In this document: positions 16,929-25,602 of the stretch, piece after piece
Layout: every line of letters begins with the position of its first letter
Numbering within the stretch: position 1 is the stretch's first letter
Assembly (NCBI RefSeq): GCF_019219065.1
Contig: NZ_JAHUWK010000014.1
Coordinates: 1-64,000 of the forward strand
Origin: Duganella sp. sic0402
GTDB taxonomy: Bacteria > Pseudomonadota > Gammaproteobacteria > Burkholderiales > Burkholderiaceae_D
Reading direction: 5' to 3'
Length of the DNA: 64,000 nucleotides
Position numbers and translations under genes: made by a program
Notes under the pieces: generated by a model
Told to the model about the DNA's origin: nothing
Database searches by the model: none
Seen by the model: only the letters and a program-made list of their open reading frames with translations

Positions 16929-16998
16929 TTAGTCCGGGGTCCGTTCTGCCAAACGTACACGAGCTCGTGTACGTTTGGCAGAACTGACCCCGGACTAA
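16929..16998. repeat. 70-bp near-perfect palindrome between kinase and cstA
   Basis: Two 35-base arms meet at position 16963/16964 with no loop and differ at a single position (C versus A at the 14th base). The outer ends read TTAGTCCGGGGTC and the centre ACACGAGCTCGTGT. It lies between the divergent kinase and cstA starts and ends 14 bases before the cstA ribosome-binding site. It looks like a small non-autonomous palindromic element rather than an operator, but as RNA it would fold into a very strong hairpin in either leader. Confidence 0.85.
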
Positions 16999-17020
16999 AA
17001 AAGACAACCTTGGAGGAAGC

Positions 17021-19096
17021 ATGAATACTGCACCAAATACCCTGGCCAGCAAGCTGGGGTGGGCTGCCCTGGCCTTGTTCGGCGCAGCCGCGCTGGGCGT
17101 GGTCGCCCTGCACCGCGGCGAATCGATCAGCGCGATCTGGATCGTCATCGCCGCCGTCTGCATTTACCTGATCGCCTACCGCTTCTACAGCCTGTATATC
17201 GCCGACAAGGTGCTGGGCCTGGACCCGCGCCGCATGACGCCGGCCGCCCGCCTCAACGACGGGCTCGACTATGTACCGACCAATAAGAATGTGCTGTTCG
17301 GCCACCACTTCGCCGCCATCGCCGGCGCCGGCCCGCTGGTCGGCCCGGTGCTGGCCGCGCAGATGGGCTATCTGCCGGGCATGCTGTGGATCTTGGCTGG
17401 CGTGGTGTTTGCCGGCGCCGTGCAGGACTTTATCGTGCTGTTCATTTCGATGCGCCGCGACGGCCGCTCGCTGGGCGACCTGATCAAGTCCGAGCTGGGC
17501 CCGATTCCCGGCAATATCGCGCTGCTGGGCACCTTCATGATCATGGTCATCATCCTGGCGGTGCTGGCGCTGATCGTGGTGAAGGCGCTGACCGGCTCGC
17601 CTTGGGGCAGCTTCACCGTGATGGCCACCATCCCGATCGCGCTGTTTATGGGGGTTTATTCGCGCTTTATCCGCGTCGGCCGCGTCGGCGAGGTGTCGAT
17701 CATCGGCTTTATCCTGCTGATGGCGGCCATTTTCGGTGGCCAATGGGTGCAGGAGAATCCGGCGCTGGCGCCGATGTTCACTTTCACCGGCACCGAACTG
17801 ACCTGGATGCTGATCGGCTACGGCTTCATCGCTTCCGTACTGCCGGTGTGGCTGCTGCTGGCGCCGCGCGATTACCTGTCGACCTTCCTGAAGATCGGCA
17901 CCATCGTCGGCCTGGCGCTGGGCATCATCATCGTTGCACCACAGCTGCAAATGCCGGCCTTCACCAAGTTTGTGGATGGCACCGGTCCGGTATGGTCGGG
18001 CTCGCTGTTCCCCTTCCTGTTTATCACCATCGCCTGCGGCGCCGTGTCCGGCTTCCACGCGCTGATTTCGTCCGGCACCACGCCGAAGATGATCGAGAAC
18101 GAAAGCCATGCCCGCTTCATCGGCTATGGCGCGATGCTGATGGAATCCTTTGTTGCCATCATGGCGCTGGTAGCCGCCTCGACCATCGATCCTGGCATTT
18201 ACTTCGCGATGAACTCGCCAGCCGCGCTGCTCGGCAGTACCGCTGAGTCGGCAGCCCAAGCGGTGTCGCAGATGGGCTTCTACATCACCCCCGACATGCT
18301 GATCCAGACCGCCAAGGATGTGGGCGAACACAGCATCATTTCCCGCGCCGGTGGTGCACCAACGCTGGCAGTGGGCATGGCCCACATCCTGTCCAACGTG
18401 CTGGGCGGCCGCGAGATGATGGCCTTCTGGTATCACTTCGCCATCCTGTTCGAGGCGCTGTTCATTCTGACCGCCGTCGATGCCGGCACGCGCGCCGGCC
18501 GCTTCATGCTGCAAGACCTGCTGGGCACGTTTGCGCCATCGCTGAAGAAAACCGATAACACCTTCGCCAATCTGGTCGCAACCGGCCTGTGCGTTGCGGC
18601 CTGGGGCTACTTCCTGTACCAGGGCGTGGTCGATCCACTGGGCGGCATCAACACCCTGTGGCCGCTGTTCGGCATCGCCAACCAGATGCTGGCGGCGATT
18701 GCGCTGATCCTCGGCACCTGCGTGCTGTTCAAGATGAAGCGCGGCCAATACGCCTGGGTCACCATCGTGCCAACCATCTGGCTGCTGCTGTGCACGCTGA
18801 CCGCCGGCTGGCAGAAAATCTTCGACGCTAATCCGAAGATTGGCTTCCTGGCCCACGCCGCCAAGTACCAGGCCGCGCTGGATGAAGGCAAGATACTGGC
18901 GCCAGCCAAATCGATCGCGCAGATGCAGCAGGTGATCTTCAACGATTACCTGGACGCCTCGCTGGCCGGCTTCTTTGTGATCGTCGTGCTGAGCGTGCTG
19001 ATCTTCGGCGCCCGCACCATCATGACCGCACGCGCCAACAGCAAGCCGACCGTCAAGGAAAGCCCGCTGGTGCTGTCCACCGCCAAGGTGCAATGA
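17021..19096 (+). CDS. cstA: Carbon starvation protein CstA family transporter
   Basis: A 691-residue polytopic membrane protein with more than 15 hydrophobic segments, full length for the CstA/BtsT family. Family features include GHHFAAIAGAGPLVGPVLAA near residue 90 and a conserved SGTTPKMIENE block near 350. These proteins take up pyruvate and small peptides during carbon limitation. GGAGGA lies 5 bases before ATG 17021. The stop overlaps the start of ybdD, its usual small partner. The palindrome just upstream and the divergent two-component genes may influence expression. Confidence 0.95.
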   Translation: MNTAPNTLASKLGWAALALFGAAALGVVALHRGESISAIWIVIAAVCIYLIAYRFYSLYIADKVLGLDPRRMTPAARLNDGLDYVPTNKNVLFGHHFAAIAGAGPLVGPVLAAQMGYLPGMLWILAGVVFAGAVQDFIVLFISMRRDGRSLGDLIKSELGPIPGNIALLGTFMIMVIILAVLALIVVKALTGSPWGSFTVMATIPIALFMGVYSRFIRVGRVGEVSIIGFILLMAAIFGGQWVQENPALAPMFTFTGTELTWMLIGYGFIASVLPVWLLLAPRDYLSTFLKIGTIVGLALGIIIVAPQLQMPAFTKFVDGTGPVWSGSLFPFLFITIACGAVSGFHALISSGTTPKMIENESHARFIGYGAMLMESFVAIMALVAASTIDPGIYFAMNSPAALLGSTAESAAQAVSQMGFYITPDMLIQTAKDVGEHSIISRAGGAPTLAVGMAHILSNVLGGREMMAFWYHFAILFEALFILTAVDAGTRAGRFMLQDLLGTFAPSLKKTDNTFANLVATGLCVAAWGYFLYQGVVDPLGGINTLWPLFGIANQMLAAIALILGTCVLFKMKRGQYAWVTIVPTIWLLLCTLTAGWQKIFDANPKIGFLAHAAKYQAALDEGKILAPAKSIAQMQQVIFNDYLDASLAGFFVIVVLSVLIFGARTIMTARANSKPTVKESPLVLSTAKVQ

Positions 19097-19296
19097 TGTT
19101 GGGCGATATCGCCAAGGCCGGCCGTTATCTCGGGCAGAGCGTGCGCCTGATGATGGGCCTGCCCGACTACGATACCTATGTCACCCATCGGGAAACCACG
19201 CATCCCGGCGAGCCTTACATGACCTACGAGGAATTCTTCCGCGAACGCCAGGAGGCCCGCTACGGCGGCGCAGGCAAGCGCGGCGGTTGCTGCTAA
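19093..19296 (+). CDS. ybdD: YbdD/YjiX family small protein
   Basis: This 67-residue protein begins in a 4-base overlap with cstA (ATGATG; either ATG could start). It carries the family pattern YLGQSVRLMMGLPDYDTYV and HPGEPYMTYEEFFRERQ and ends GGCC. YbdD/YjiX proteins nearly always follow cstA or btsT genes and are thought to assist the transporter. An intrinsic terminator follows directly, so cstA-ybdD is a two-gene operon. Confidence 0.93.
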   Translation: MMLGDIAKAGRYLGQSVRLMMGLPDYDTYVTHRETTHPGEPYMTYEEFFRERQEARYGGAGKRGGCC

Positions 19297-19302
19297 ATCA
19301 AG

Positions 19303-19330
19303 ACCGGCTCCCAGTGAGCCGGTTTTTTTT
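19303..19330 (+). terminator. Intrinsic terminator after cstA-ybdD
   Basis: The arms ACCGGCTC and GAGCCGGT close a 5-base loop and are followed by a run of T residues. Confidence 0.9.
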
Positions 19331-19358
19331 CGACCAGAGGGAACTTTGCGGGGTGCCC

Positions 19359-20237
19359 ATGCATCTAACCGGCATGAGCTACAACTATCAACAAGCATAC
19401 GCCCGCAATCTGGGCTGGGTTACCGCTGCTGAACAGGCTGCCTTGCGCGGCAAGCGGGTTGCGATTGCCGGCATGGGCGGGGTTGGCGGCGTGCACCTGC
19501 TGACGCTGGCGCGGCTGGGCATCGGTTCTTTTCATCTCGCCGACTTCGACACGTTTGACATCGCCAACTTCAACCGCCAGGTCGGCGCCACCATGTCCTC
19601 GCTGGGCCGGCCCAAGGTCGATGTGCTGGCCGAGATGGCGCTGGATATCAATCCGGAACTGACGCTGCGGCGTTTTCCCAACGGTGTCGGCAGCGCCGAG
19701 CTGGCCGACTTCTTCAACGGTGTAGACTTGTATGTGGACGGACTGGACTTCTTCGCCTTCGAGGCGCGCCAGGCGGTGTTTGCCTCCTGCGCGCGGCTGA
19801 ATATTCCGGCGATCACCGCAGCGCCGCTGGGCATGGGCACGGCGCTGCTGAACTTCCTGCCCGGCCAGATGACGTTTGAAGAATACTTCGGCTGGGCTGG
19901 CCAATCGGACGATGAGAAAGCCCTGCGGCTGCTGGTCGGCCTGGCACCGGCCGGGCTGCACGGCGGCTATCTGGTCGATCCGTCGGCCATCAATTTGAAG
20001 GAGCGGCGCGGCCCGTCGACCATCATGGGCTGCGAACTGTGCGCCGGCGCGGCGGCCACCGAGGCACTGAAAATCCTGCTGCAACGCGGCGATGTGCGCG
20101 GCGCGCCCTGGGGCTATCAGTTCGACGCCTTCCGCAACAAGCTGGTGCGCACCTGGCGCCCCGGCGGCAACCGCCATCCGCTGCAACGGCTGGCCATGAT
20201 GCTGGCGCGACGACGCCGGCCCGGAGGCAATACATGA
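19359..20237 (+). CDS. ThiF/E1-like adenylyltransferase
   Basis: From ATG 19359 the protein has 292 residues; ATG 19374 (MSYNYQQ) is an alternative start. A nucleotide-binding glycine loop, VAIAGMGGVGGVHLLTLARL, lies near residue 38, followed by ADFDTFDIANFNRQ, the adenylation motif of ThiF/MoeB/E1 enzymes. A single cysteine pair (GCELCAG) near residue 227 could hold metal or act in transfer. ThiF-family enzymes activate carboxyl termini as acyl-adenylates. The stop overlaps the next start (ATGA). The ThiF plus nitroreductase pair recalls the fused Rv1355c proteins. The substrate is unknown. Confidence 0.85.
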   Translation: MHLTGMSYNYQQAYARNLGWVTAAEQAALRGKRVAIAGMGGVGGVHLLTLARLGIGSFHLADFDTFDIANFNRQVGATMSSLGRPKVDVLAEMALDINPELTLRRFPNGVGSAELADFFNGVDLYVDGLDFFAFEARQAVFASCARLNIPAITAAPLGMGTALLNFLPGQMTFEEYFGWAGQSDDEKALRLLVGLAPAGLHGGYLVDPSAINLKERRGPSTIMGCELCAGAAATEALKILLQRGDVRGAPWGYQFDAFRNKLVRTWRPGGNRHPLQRLAMMLARRRRPGGNT

Positions 20238-21301
20238 GCACAATGGAGCAGATACTCGACCTGGCGCGCTGGGCGCCCAGCGGCGACAACACGCAGCCAT
20301 GGCGCTTTGAAGTGCTGGACGAACACCGGCTGGTAGTGCACGGCCACGACACGCGCGAGCATTGCGTCTACGACCTCGACGGCCATCCCAGCCAGATGTC
20401 GATCGGCGCGCTGCTGGAAACCATGGCCATCGCCGCCAGCACCTTCCAGCTGGAGCTGCGCAGCATGCGCCACACCGATACGCCGGACAACCGCCCCACC
20501 GTCAGCATCACGCTGACGCCCTCGCCTGGCATGCCCGCCGATCCGCTGGCAGACGCCATCCTGCGCCGCAGCGTGCAGCGGCGCGCACTGAGCCGTCGCC
20601 CGCTAACGGCCAGCGAAAAGTCCGCGCTGTCGCTGGCGCTACCGCCCGGTTACCGCGTGCATTGGCTGGAAGGCGGCCAGCGTGTGGCCGCCGCCAGGCT
20701 GATGTTCCGCAACGCCAAGCTGCGCCTGACCATGCCGGAAGCGCATCAAGTACACACCTCCATTATCGAATGGGATGCGCGCTACAGCGAGGACCGCATC
20801 CCCGATCAGGCGCTGGGCGCAGACGCGCTGACCACCAGGCTGATGCGCTGGGTGATGCAGGACTGGCGCCGCGTGCAGTTCTTCAACACCTGGCTGGCTG
20901 GCACGCTGGCGCCGCGCCTGCAAATGGATCTGATCCCGGCACTGGCCTGCGCCGCGCATTTTGTGCTGGTCGCCGAACACCGCCCACAGCGCATCGACGA
21001 TTACATCGCCGCCGGCCGCGCCATGCAGCGTTTCTGGCTGACTGCCACCATGCAGGAGCTGCAACTGCAACCCGAGCTGACGCCGCTGATCTTTGCCCGC
21101 TATGTGCGCGAGAACCGCATCTTCTCCAGCACGCCAGGCATGCAGCAGCGCGCCGCCGCGTTGTCGCGCCAGGGCGCGGCGCTGGTCGGCGCGGAGGACT
21201 GGGACGCGGCTGTGTTCATGGGCCGCATCGGCGCAGGCGCGGCAGCGGAATCCCGTTCGCTGCGCCGGCCGCTGCACGAGCTGCTGATGGCGGCGCAGTG
21301 A
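20234..21301 (+). CDS. Nitroreductase-family flavoprotein partner of the ThiF enzyme
   Basis: This 355-residue protein starts at ATG 20234, with GGAGG about 8 bases upstream, inside the ThiF stop. LARWAPSGDNTQPWRFEV at the N terminus matches the FMN-binding entry of the nitroreductase fold (SPSxxNxQPW). The family includes NAD(P)H oxidoreductases and flavin-dependent oxidases of peptide-derived products. The C-terminal half is helical and divergent. Translational coupling to the ThiF gene suggests the two act on one substrate, as in fused Rv1355c-type proteins. Confidence 0.8.
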   Translation: MSTMEQILDLARWAPSGDNTQPWRFEVLDEHRLVVHGHDTREHCVYDLDGHPSQMSIGALLETMAIAASTFQLELRSMRHTDTPDNRPTVSITLTPSPGMPADPLADAILRRSVQRRALSRRPLTASEKSALSLALPPGYRVHWLEGGQRVAAARLMFRNAKLRLTMPEAHQVHTSIIEWDARYSEDRIPDQALGADALTTRLMRWVMQDWRRVQFFNTWLAGTLAPRLQMDLIPALACAAHFVLVAEHRPQRIDDYIAAGRAMQRFWLTATMQELQLQPELTPLIFARYVRENRIFSSTPGMQQRAAALSRQGAALVGAEDWDAAVFMGRIGAGAAAESRSLRRPLHELLMAAQ

Positions 21302-21311
21302 GGCGAACAGC

Positions 21312-21986
21312 ATGCGCGCCATCAAGCCCGGCCAGATCATCGTCTTTCTGTGCCTGCTGGCGCTGATACTGCTGCTGGGTGCGGGCAGCGCTGCGTTGCT
21401 GTCGGGCGTGCTGCCGCCGGGAGAGTTCCGCGCGATCGCGCTGGTGGCGGCGACGCTGCTGCTGGTCTACCTATACGCCTTCATGGTCTACCGCTGTTTT
21501 CTGCTGCTGCTGCCGCTGCGCGAAGGCGTGGTGGCGGAAAACTCGCGTGACGAGCTGGCCGCCAACGTCAACATCCTGTTCTACCTGCTGCTGTTCAATT
21601 CGCTGATACGCACCCACTTCATTCCTGTGCCATTGCAGCGCCTGATCTACCTGGCGCTGGGCGCGCGGCTGGGCGTCAACACCTACAGCGCCGGCGCGCT
21701 ACTCGATCCGCCACTGACGCGCATCGGCAGCAACACCATCATCGGCCACGACGCGGTGATCTTCGCCCACGTCATTGAAGGCGCACGACTTGAACTTAAA
21801 GCCGTCGTCATCGGCAACACCGTCACCATCGGCGCCAAGGCGGTGGTGATGGCCGGCGTGTGCATCGGCGACCACGCGATTATCTCGGCCGGCTCAGTGG
21901 TCACCAAGGACACGCAGATTGCCGCTGGTGAAGTCTGGGGCGGCGTGCCGGCGCGGCGGCTCAAAGCTGCCTCGGCGCAAGCGTGA
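21312..21986 (+). CDS. Membrane-anchored hexapeptide-repeat (left-handed beta-helix) transferase
   Basis: A 224-residue protein. Two hydrophobic segments (about 8-30 and 38-60) anchor it in the membrane. From about residue 130 the sequence has hexad repeats (IGSNTIIGHDAVI, IGNTVTIGAKAVV, IGDHAIISAGSVV) typical of LbH acyl- or acetyltransferases, ending in VWGGVPARRL. It follows the nitroreductase gene by 10 bases and probably belongs to the same operon. The acceptor is unknown. Confidence 0.8.
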   Translation: MRAIKPGQIIVFLCLLALILLLGAGSAALLSGVLPPGEFRAIALVAATLLLVYLYAFMVYRCFLLLLPLREGVVAENSRDELAANVNILFYLLLFNSLIRTHFIPVPLQRLIYLALGARLGVNTYSAGALLDPPLTRIGSNTIIGHDAVIFAHVIEGARLELKAVVIGNTVTIGAKAVVMAGVCIGDHAIISAGSVVTKDTQIAAGEVWGGVPARRLKAASAQA

Positions 21987-22126
21987 CGGATTTCTTTACA
22001 CACGCCGTGGAATCCGCGCCCTACCTGATCGCAAGCCATTGATTTATAAGGATCTCACCGCACTGGCAAGGCTTTTGCTCTTCACTGCTTACGGTCCCGA
22101 TTCCCGGGACCCTTTGAGGAGCACAC

Positions 22127-23044
22127 ATGAAAACCTACCACTCCGCGCTGGCTGTCGCCATGCTGGCCGCCACCATGCTGGCGCCGCTGACCGCCAGCGC
22201 CGGCCCCACCCTGGGCTTTGATCCCAACGGCACCGGCACCTACACCACCTATGCCGACCTGTGGACCAATGTCACCGACACCGGCCTCGCCACCGGCTTC
22301 ATTCCCGGCGCGATTGTCGGCCCCGGCGCTTCCGCTCCCTACCTGACTGAGCTGCGCTCGCAAATGGTGGTTGGCACTATGTCAAACAGCAACATCCCCG
22401 CCATCGTCACGCCCGCCGGCCTGAACAGCACCTTTGAAATCAGCAAAGTGGTGCGCTTCCAGGAACTGGTGACGGCGCAAACCGCCACCACCGTCAACTT
22501 CGGCATGCCCGCCACCCAGTCAGCCGCGATGGATGTCGATCCGCTGCGCGCCGGCGTGCAAAACCTGGCCATCTATCTGGATAACATCACCGACGGCAGC
22601 CGCGCCATTCCGGGCAACGGCGCCAATACCGTGCGCTGCTATGGCGCCGGCTCCACCTCCAGCGGCTGCGGAGCTGGCGGCGATGGCGACGGCATCCTGA
22701 TCCTGTCCGGCCACCTGGTGTTCAACGAAGCCAGCTTCAGCGCTTCCGGCGCGGTCGGCACCGGCTCCTTCGATTCGCGCTTCATGATCGATTACGTCGA
22801 TCCCAACTACCTCGACGTCGTCACCGGCTCGATCTTTGTCGACAAATTCACCGGCACCACCAACGTGCCCTCCTTCTTCACCCCGACCATGATGTGGGAC
22901 GGCGCGACGCCCACCACCGTGCCCTTCCTCAAAGTGGACTCGTCGCAAAGCTTCGCCACCATTCCCGAGCCTGCCACGCTGGCGCTGATCGGGCTGGGTT
23001 TTGCGGGTCTGGCGCTGGGCACGCGCCGCAAAGTGCAGTCCTGA
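22127..23044 (+). CDS. PEP-CTERM sorting-domain exported protein
   Basis: A 305-residue secreted protein with a signal peptide (cleavage after TASA, about residue 25). The C terminus has the PEP-CTERM tripartite signal: IPEPATLALIG, a short hydrophobic stretch and a basic end (GTRRKVQS). Such proteins are cleaved by exosortase and linked to exopolysaccharide or the outer surface. The body (glycine/threonine/serine-rich, no catalytic motif seen) is of unknown function. GAGGAG lies 6 bases before the ATG, and a terminator follows. Confidence 0.9.
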   Translation: MKTYHSALAVAMLAATMLAPLTASAGPTLGFDPNGTGTYTTYADLWTNVTDTGLATGFIPGAIVGPGASAPYLTELRSQMVVGTMSNSNIPAIVTPAGLNSTFEISKVVRFQELVTAQTATTVNFGMPATQSAAMDVDPLRAGVQNLAIYLDNITDGSRAIPGNGANTVRCYGAGSTSSGCGAGGDGDGILILSGHLVFNEASFSASGAVGTGSFDSRFMIDYVDPNYLDVVTGSIFVDKFTGTTNVPSFFTPTMMWDGATPTTVPFLKVDSSQSFATIPEPATLALIGLGFAGLALGTRRKVQS

Positions 23045-23082
23045 CCGCAGCAACGCAGCAACAGCCGTAGTGGGCTTTTCAT

Positions 23083-23120
23083 AGCGGACCCGGCGCAACA
23101 GCGCCCTGTCCGCTTTTTTT
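23083..23120 (+). terminator. Intrinsic terminator after the PEP-CTERM gene
   Basis: The arms AGCGGAC and GTCCGCT enclose a loop that contains an inner GGCGC/GCGCC pairing. A run of seven T residues follows. Confidence 0.85.
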
Positions 23121-23184
23121 GCCTCTGGCTAACAGCTCGTTTTTACCTCAAAATGGAGATTAAATCGTCTAACCGGAGAAAACT

Positions 23185-25599
23185 TTGCGTGTGATTCAAC
23201 AAAGTCTGCCCCTGCGCCTGTGCGCCAGCGCAGTCACCCTGGCACTGGCCAGCATGGCTGCACCGGCCAGTTTTGCGCAGGATACCGAGCAAGTGGTCGT
23301 CGTGACGGCCCAGAGCCGCAGCCAGCAGGTGCAGAACGTGCCCATCGCCGTGCAGACCTTGTCCGGCGCCTCGCTCAAGGACATGGGCAATGGCAACCTG
23401 GCCGATGTGGATACCTTCGTCCCCGGCCTGTCCATCGACACTTCACAATCGACGCGGCCGTCGATCTTCCTGCGCGGCGTTGGCACGCAGGACTTCGGCA
23501 TCGGCACCGACTCGCCGGTTGGCGTGTATATCGACGGCGTCTATGCCGGCAAGACCGGTGGTTCGCTGTTGAATTTTAACGACATCAAACGCGTCGAGGT
23601 GCTGAAAGGCCCGCAAGGCACGCTGTTCGGCCGCAACGCCGCAGCAGGCGCCATCTCGGTGGTCACCAATGAGCCGACGCAACGGATGGAAGCCAACGGC
23701 TTGCTGCGCGTCGGCAGCCAGCACACCGTCCACGCGGAAGCGCTGTACAACACGCCGCTGAGCGACAATCTCGCGCTGCGCATCTCCGCCATCAGCCAGG
23801 AATATGACGGATGGGCACGCAATGCCTACAACGGCAAGCGCATGGGCGACGAAGGCGACCGCGGCCTCCGCGCCGCGCTGCGCTGGCAAGGCGACTCCGC
23901 GTCCGCCACGCTGAGCTGGGAGCACGAGGTGATGCGCGCCAGCGGCCCGGCGGTATTTTCCGTCACCGGCAACAAGATCAATTACGCCGGCCCATCGACC
24001 TGGACCAATCCATTCAACACGCAGCTGAACAACGATGCCGAGCCGAATATGCAGGGCCGCACCTTTGACGGCGTCACGCTGCGCGTGGAGAAGCCGCTGT
24101 CGTTCGCCACGCTGACCAGCACCACCGCCTATCGCCATTTCAATTCGCAGAACTGGCAGGACAATGACGCCGGCGCCAACAAGGCCACCGATCTGTCCAC
24201 CGGCAATGTCGAATCGAACAGCACCTGGCAACATGAATTCAAGCTGAGTGGCCAGAGCGGCGCCATCGACTGGGTCAGCGGCGTCAGCGCCTATCGCGAG
24301 CGCGCCACGTCGATTCAGAGCGTGTCCGCCACCACCACCTCGCTGGACACGCTGATCAGCCGCGCCGCCGGCCTGTCGCCCTACGCGACGCTGACCGCAC
24401 TGGCGCAAGGCCTCGGCAAGGCGACCGGTAACGCCGCGCTGCAAAGCGTCAGTCTGATGGGCAATCCGTGGACCGAAGCCATCTACGACAAAGGCGAATA
24501 CCGCGCCTACGCCGTCTATGGCGACGCCATCTGGCATGTCACCGACAAGACCAATCTGACACTGGGCGGCCGCTACACCCACGATCAGAAATCCTTCAGT
24601 TGGTACAACCCGGCGCGCGTGGCGCCCGGCCTGGACACCACGCTGGCCGCGCTCAACAAAGCCAACTTCTTCCCGACGCTGGTCGGCGCCAAGCTGCTGA
24701 CGGCGCAGCAAGCCGCCTTGCTGCAAGGCGTGACCGCCAATAACATTCAGTTCACCAATCCTGGCTCGTCCAAGGCGGCCTTCACCTCGTCGCGCAGCTG
24801 GGACAATTTCAGCCCGCGCGTGGTGCTGGACCAGCATCTGACGCCTGATCACATGGCCTACCTGTCATGGAGCAAAGGCTATCAGGCTGGCGGCTTCGAC
24901 GGCGTCGGCGTCAACGGCCAGTACGACGAAGAACTGGTCACCAATCTGGAAGCGGGCATGAAAGGCGCCGTGCGCTCAATCGGCCTGAACTATGCGGCCT
25001 CGGTGTTCCACTACAAGTACACCAACCTGCAAAGCCTGACCCTGGTGCCAGCCAGCGCCACCAGCGGCATCCCGAGCTACCAGATCGTCAGCAGCAACCA
25101 GGGTGCCACCGGCGTCGATCTGGAAGCGCAATGGAAGCTGAACCGCATCTGGCGCCTGAGCGGCTCGCTGGAATACCTGGACCAGACCTATGACACGTAT
25201 GTCGCCCCAACCGGCGTCAACCTCAGCGGCCAGCCGGCCGGTGCGCCTTATCTCAGCGGTTCGGCCGGTGTGGCCGCCAGATGGCCGGCATGGAACGGCA
25301 ATGCGGACTTTAACCTGATGTACGGCTACAAGGGCGAACAGCGCTGCAACACCGATACACGCCAGACCGGCACCTGTCTGCAGACCGGCGAAGTCGGCGC
25401 CGGCAAGGCGCGCGAGCGGGTCGATATGCGCCTGGGCTGGTCGGCCCCGTCCGGACGCTGGGGCGTTGGCCTTGTGGTCAACAACCTGACCAACAAGCAG
25501 TACGTGTCAGTCAGCACGCTGGGTTCGGCGGTCGGTTCGCCGTATGTCTACATCACCAAGCCGCGCGTTATTGCGCTGGAGCTGCGCGCGCAGCTGTAA
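23185..25599 (+). CDS. TonB-dependent outer-membrane receptor
   Basis: An 804-residue outer-membrane receptor. It has a signal peptide ending near FAQ, a TonB-box-like EQVVVVTA stretch, then the plug domain (VPIAVQTLSGASLKDMG, RVEVLKGPQGTLFGRNAAAG) and a beta-barrel ending in a terminal aromatic/basic strand (IALELRAQL). The start is TTG 23185 with GGAG 7 bases upstream; GTG 23191 is an alternative. The plug sequence is of the subgroup seen in Xanthomonas/Caulobacter-type carbohydrate or secondary-metabolite receptors, but the ligand cannot be read. It is transcribed alone and converges on a glycosyltransferase. Confidence 0.95.
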   Translation: MRVIQQSLPLRLCASAVTLALASMAAPASFAQDTEQVVVVTAQSRSQQVQNVPIAVQTLSGASLKDMGNGNLADVDTFVPGLSIDTSQSTRPSIFLRGVGTQDFGIGTDSPVGVYIDGVYAGKTGGSLLNFNDIKRVEVLKGPQGTLFGRNAAAGAISVVTNEPTQRMEANGLLRVGSQHTVHAEALYNTPLSDNLALRISAISQEYDGWARNAYNGKRMGDEGDRGLRAALRWQGDSASATLSWEHEVMRASGPAVFSVTGNKINYAGPSTWTNPFNTQLNNDAEPNMQGRTFDGVTLRVEKPLSFATLTSTTAYRHFNSQNWQDNDAGANKATDLSTGNVESNSTWQHEFKLSGQSGAIDWVSGVSAYRERATSIQSVSATTTSLDTLISRAAGLSPYATLTALAQGLGKATGNAALQSVSLMGNPWTEAIYDKGEYRAYAVYGDAIWHVTDKTNLTLGGRYTHDQKSFSWYNPARVAPGLDTTLAALNKANFFPTLVGAKLLTAQQAALLQGVTANNIQFTNPGSSKAAFTSSRSWDNFSPRVVLDQHLTPDHMAYLSWSKGYQAGGFDGVGVNGQYDEELVTNLEAGMKGAVRSIGLNYAASVFHYKYTNLQSLTLVPASATSGIPSYQIVSSNQGATGVDLEAQWKLNRIWRLSGSLEYLDQTYDTYVAPTGVNLSGQPAGAPYLSGSAGVAARWPAWNGNADFNLMYGYKGEQRCNTDTRQTGTCLQTGEVGAGKARERVDMRLGWSAPSGRWGVGLVVNNLTNKQYVSVSTLGSAVGSPYVYITKPRVIALELRAQL

Positions 25600-25602
25600 T
25601 CG

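Noticed and set aside
16904..19093. Long open frame of about 729 codons antisense to cstA
   Set aside because: Its translation is Gln/His/Arg/Asp-rich with no domain. It is the mirror of the biased high-GC codon pattern of the transporter gene.
23443..24852. 469-codon frame antisense to the TonB receptor
   Set aside because: A shadow of codon bias. The receptor frame has signal peptide, plug and barrel features, and the antisense frame has none.
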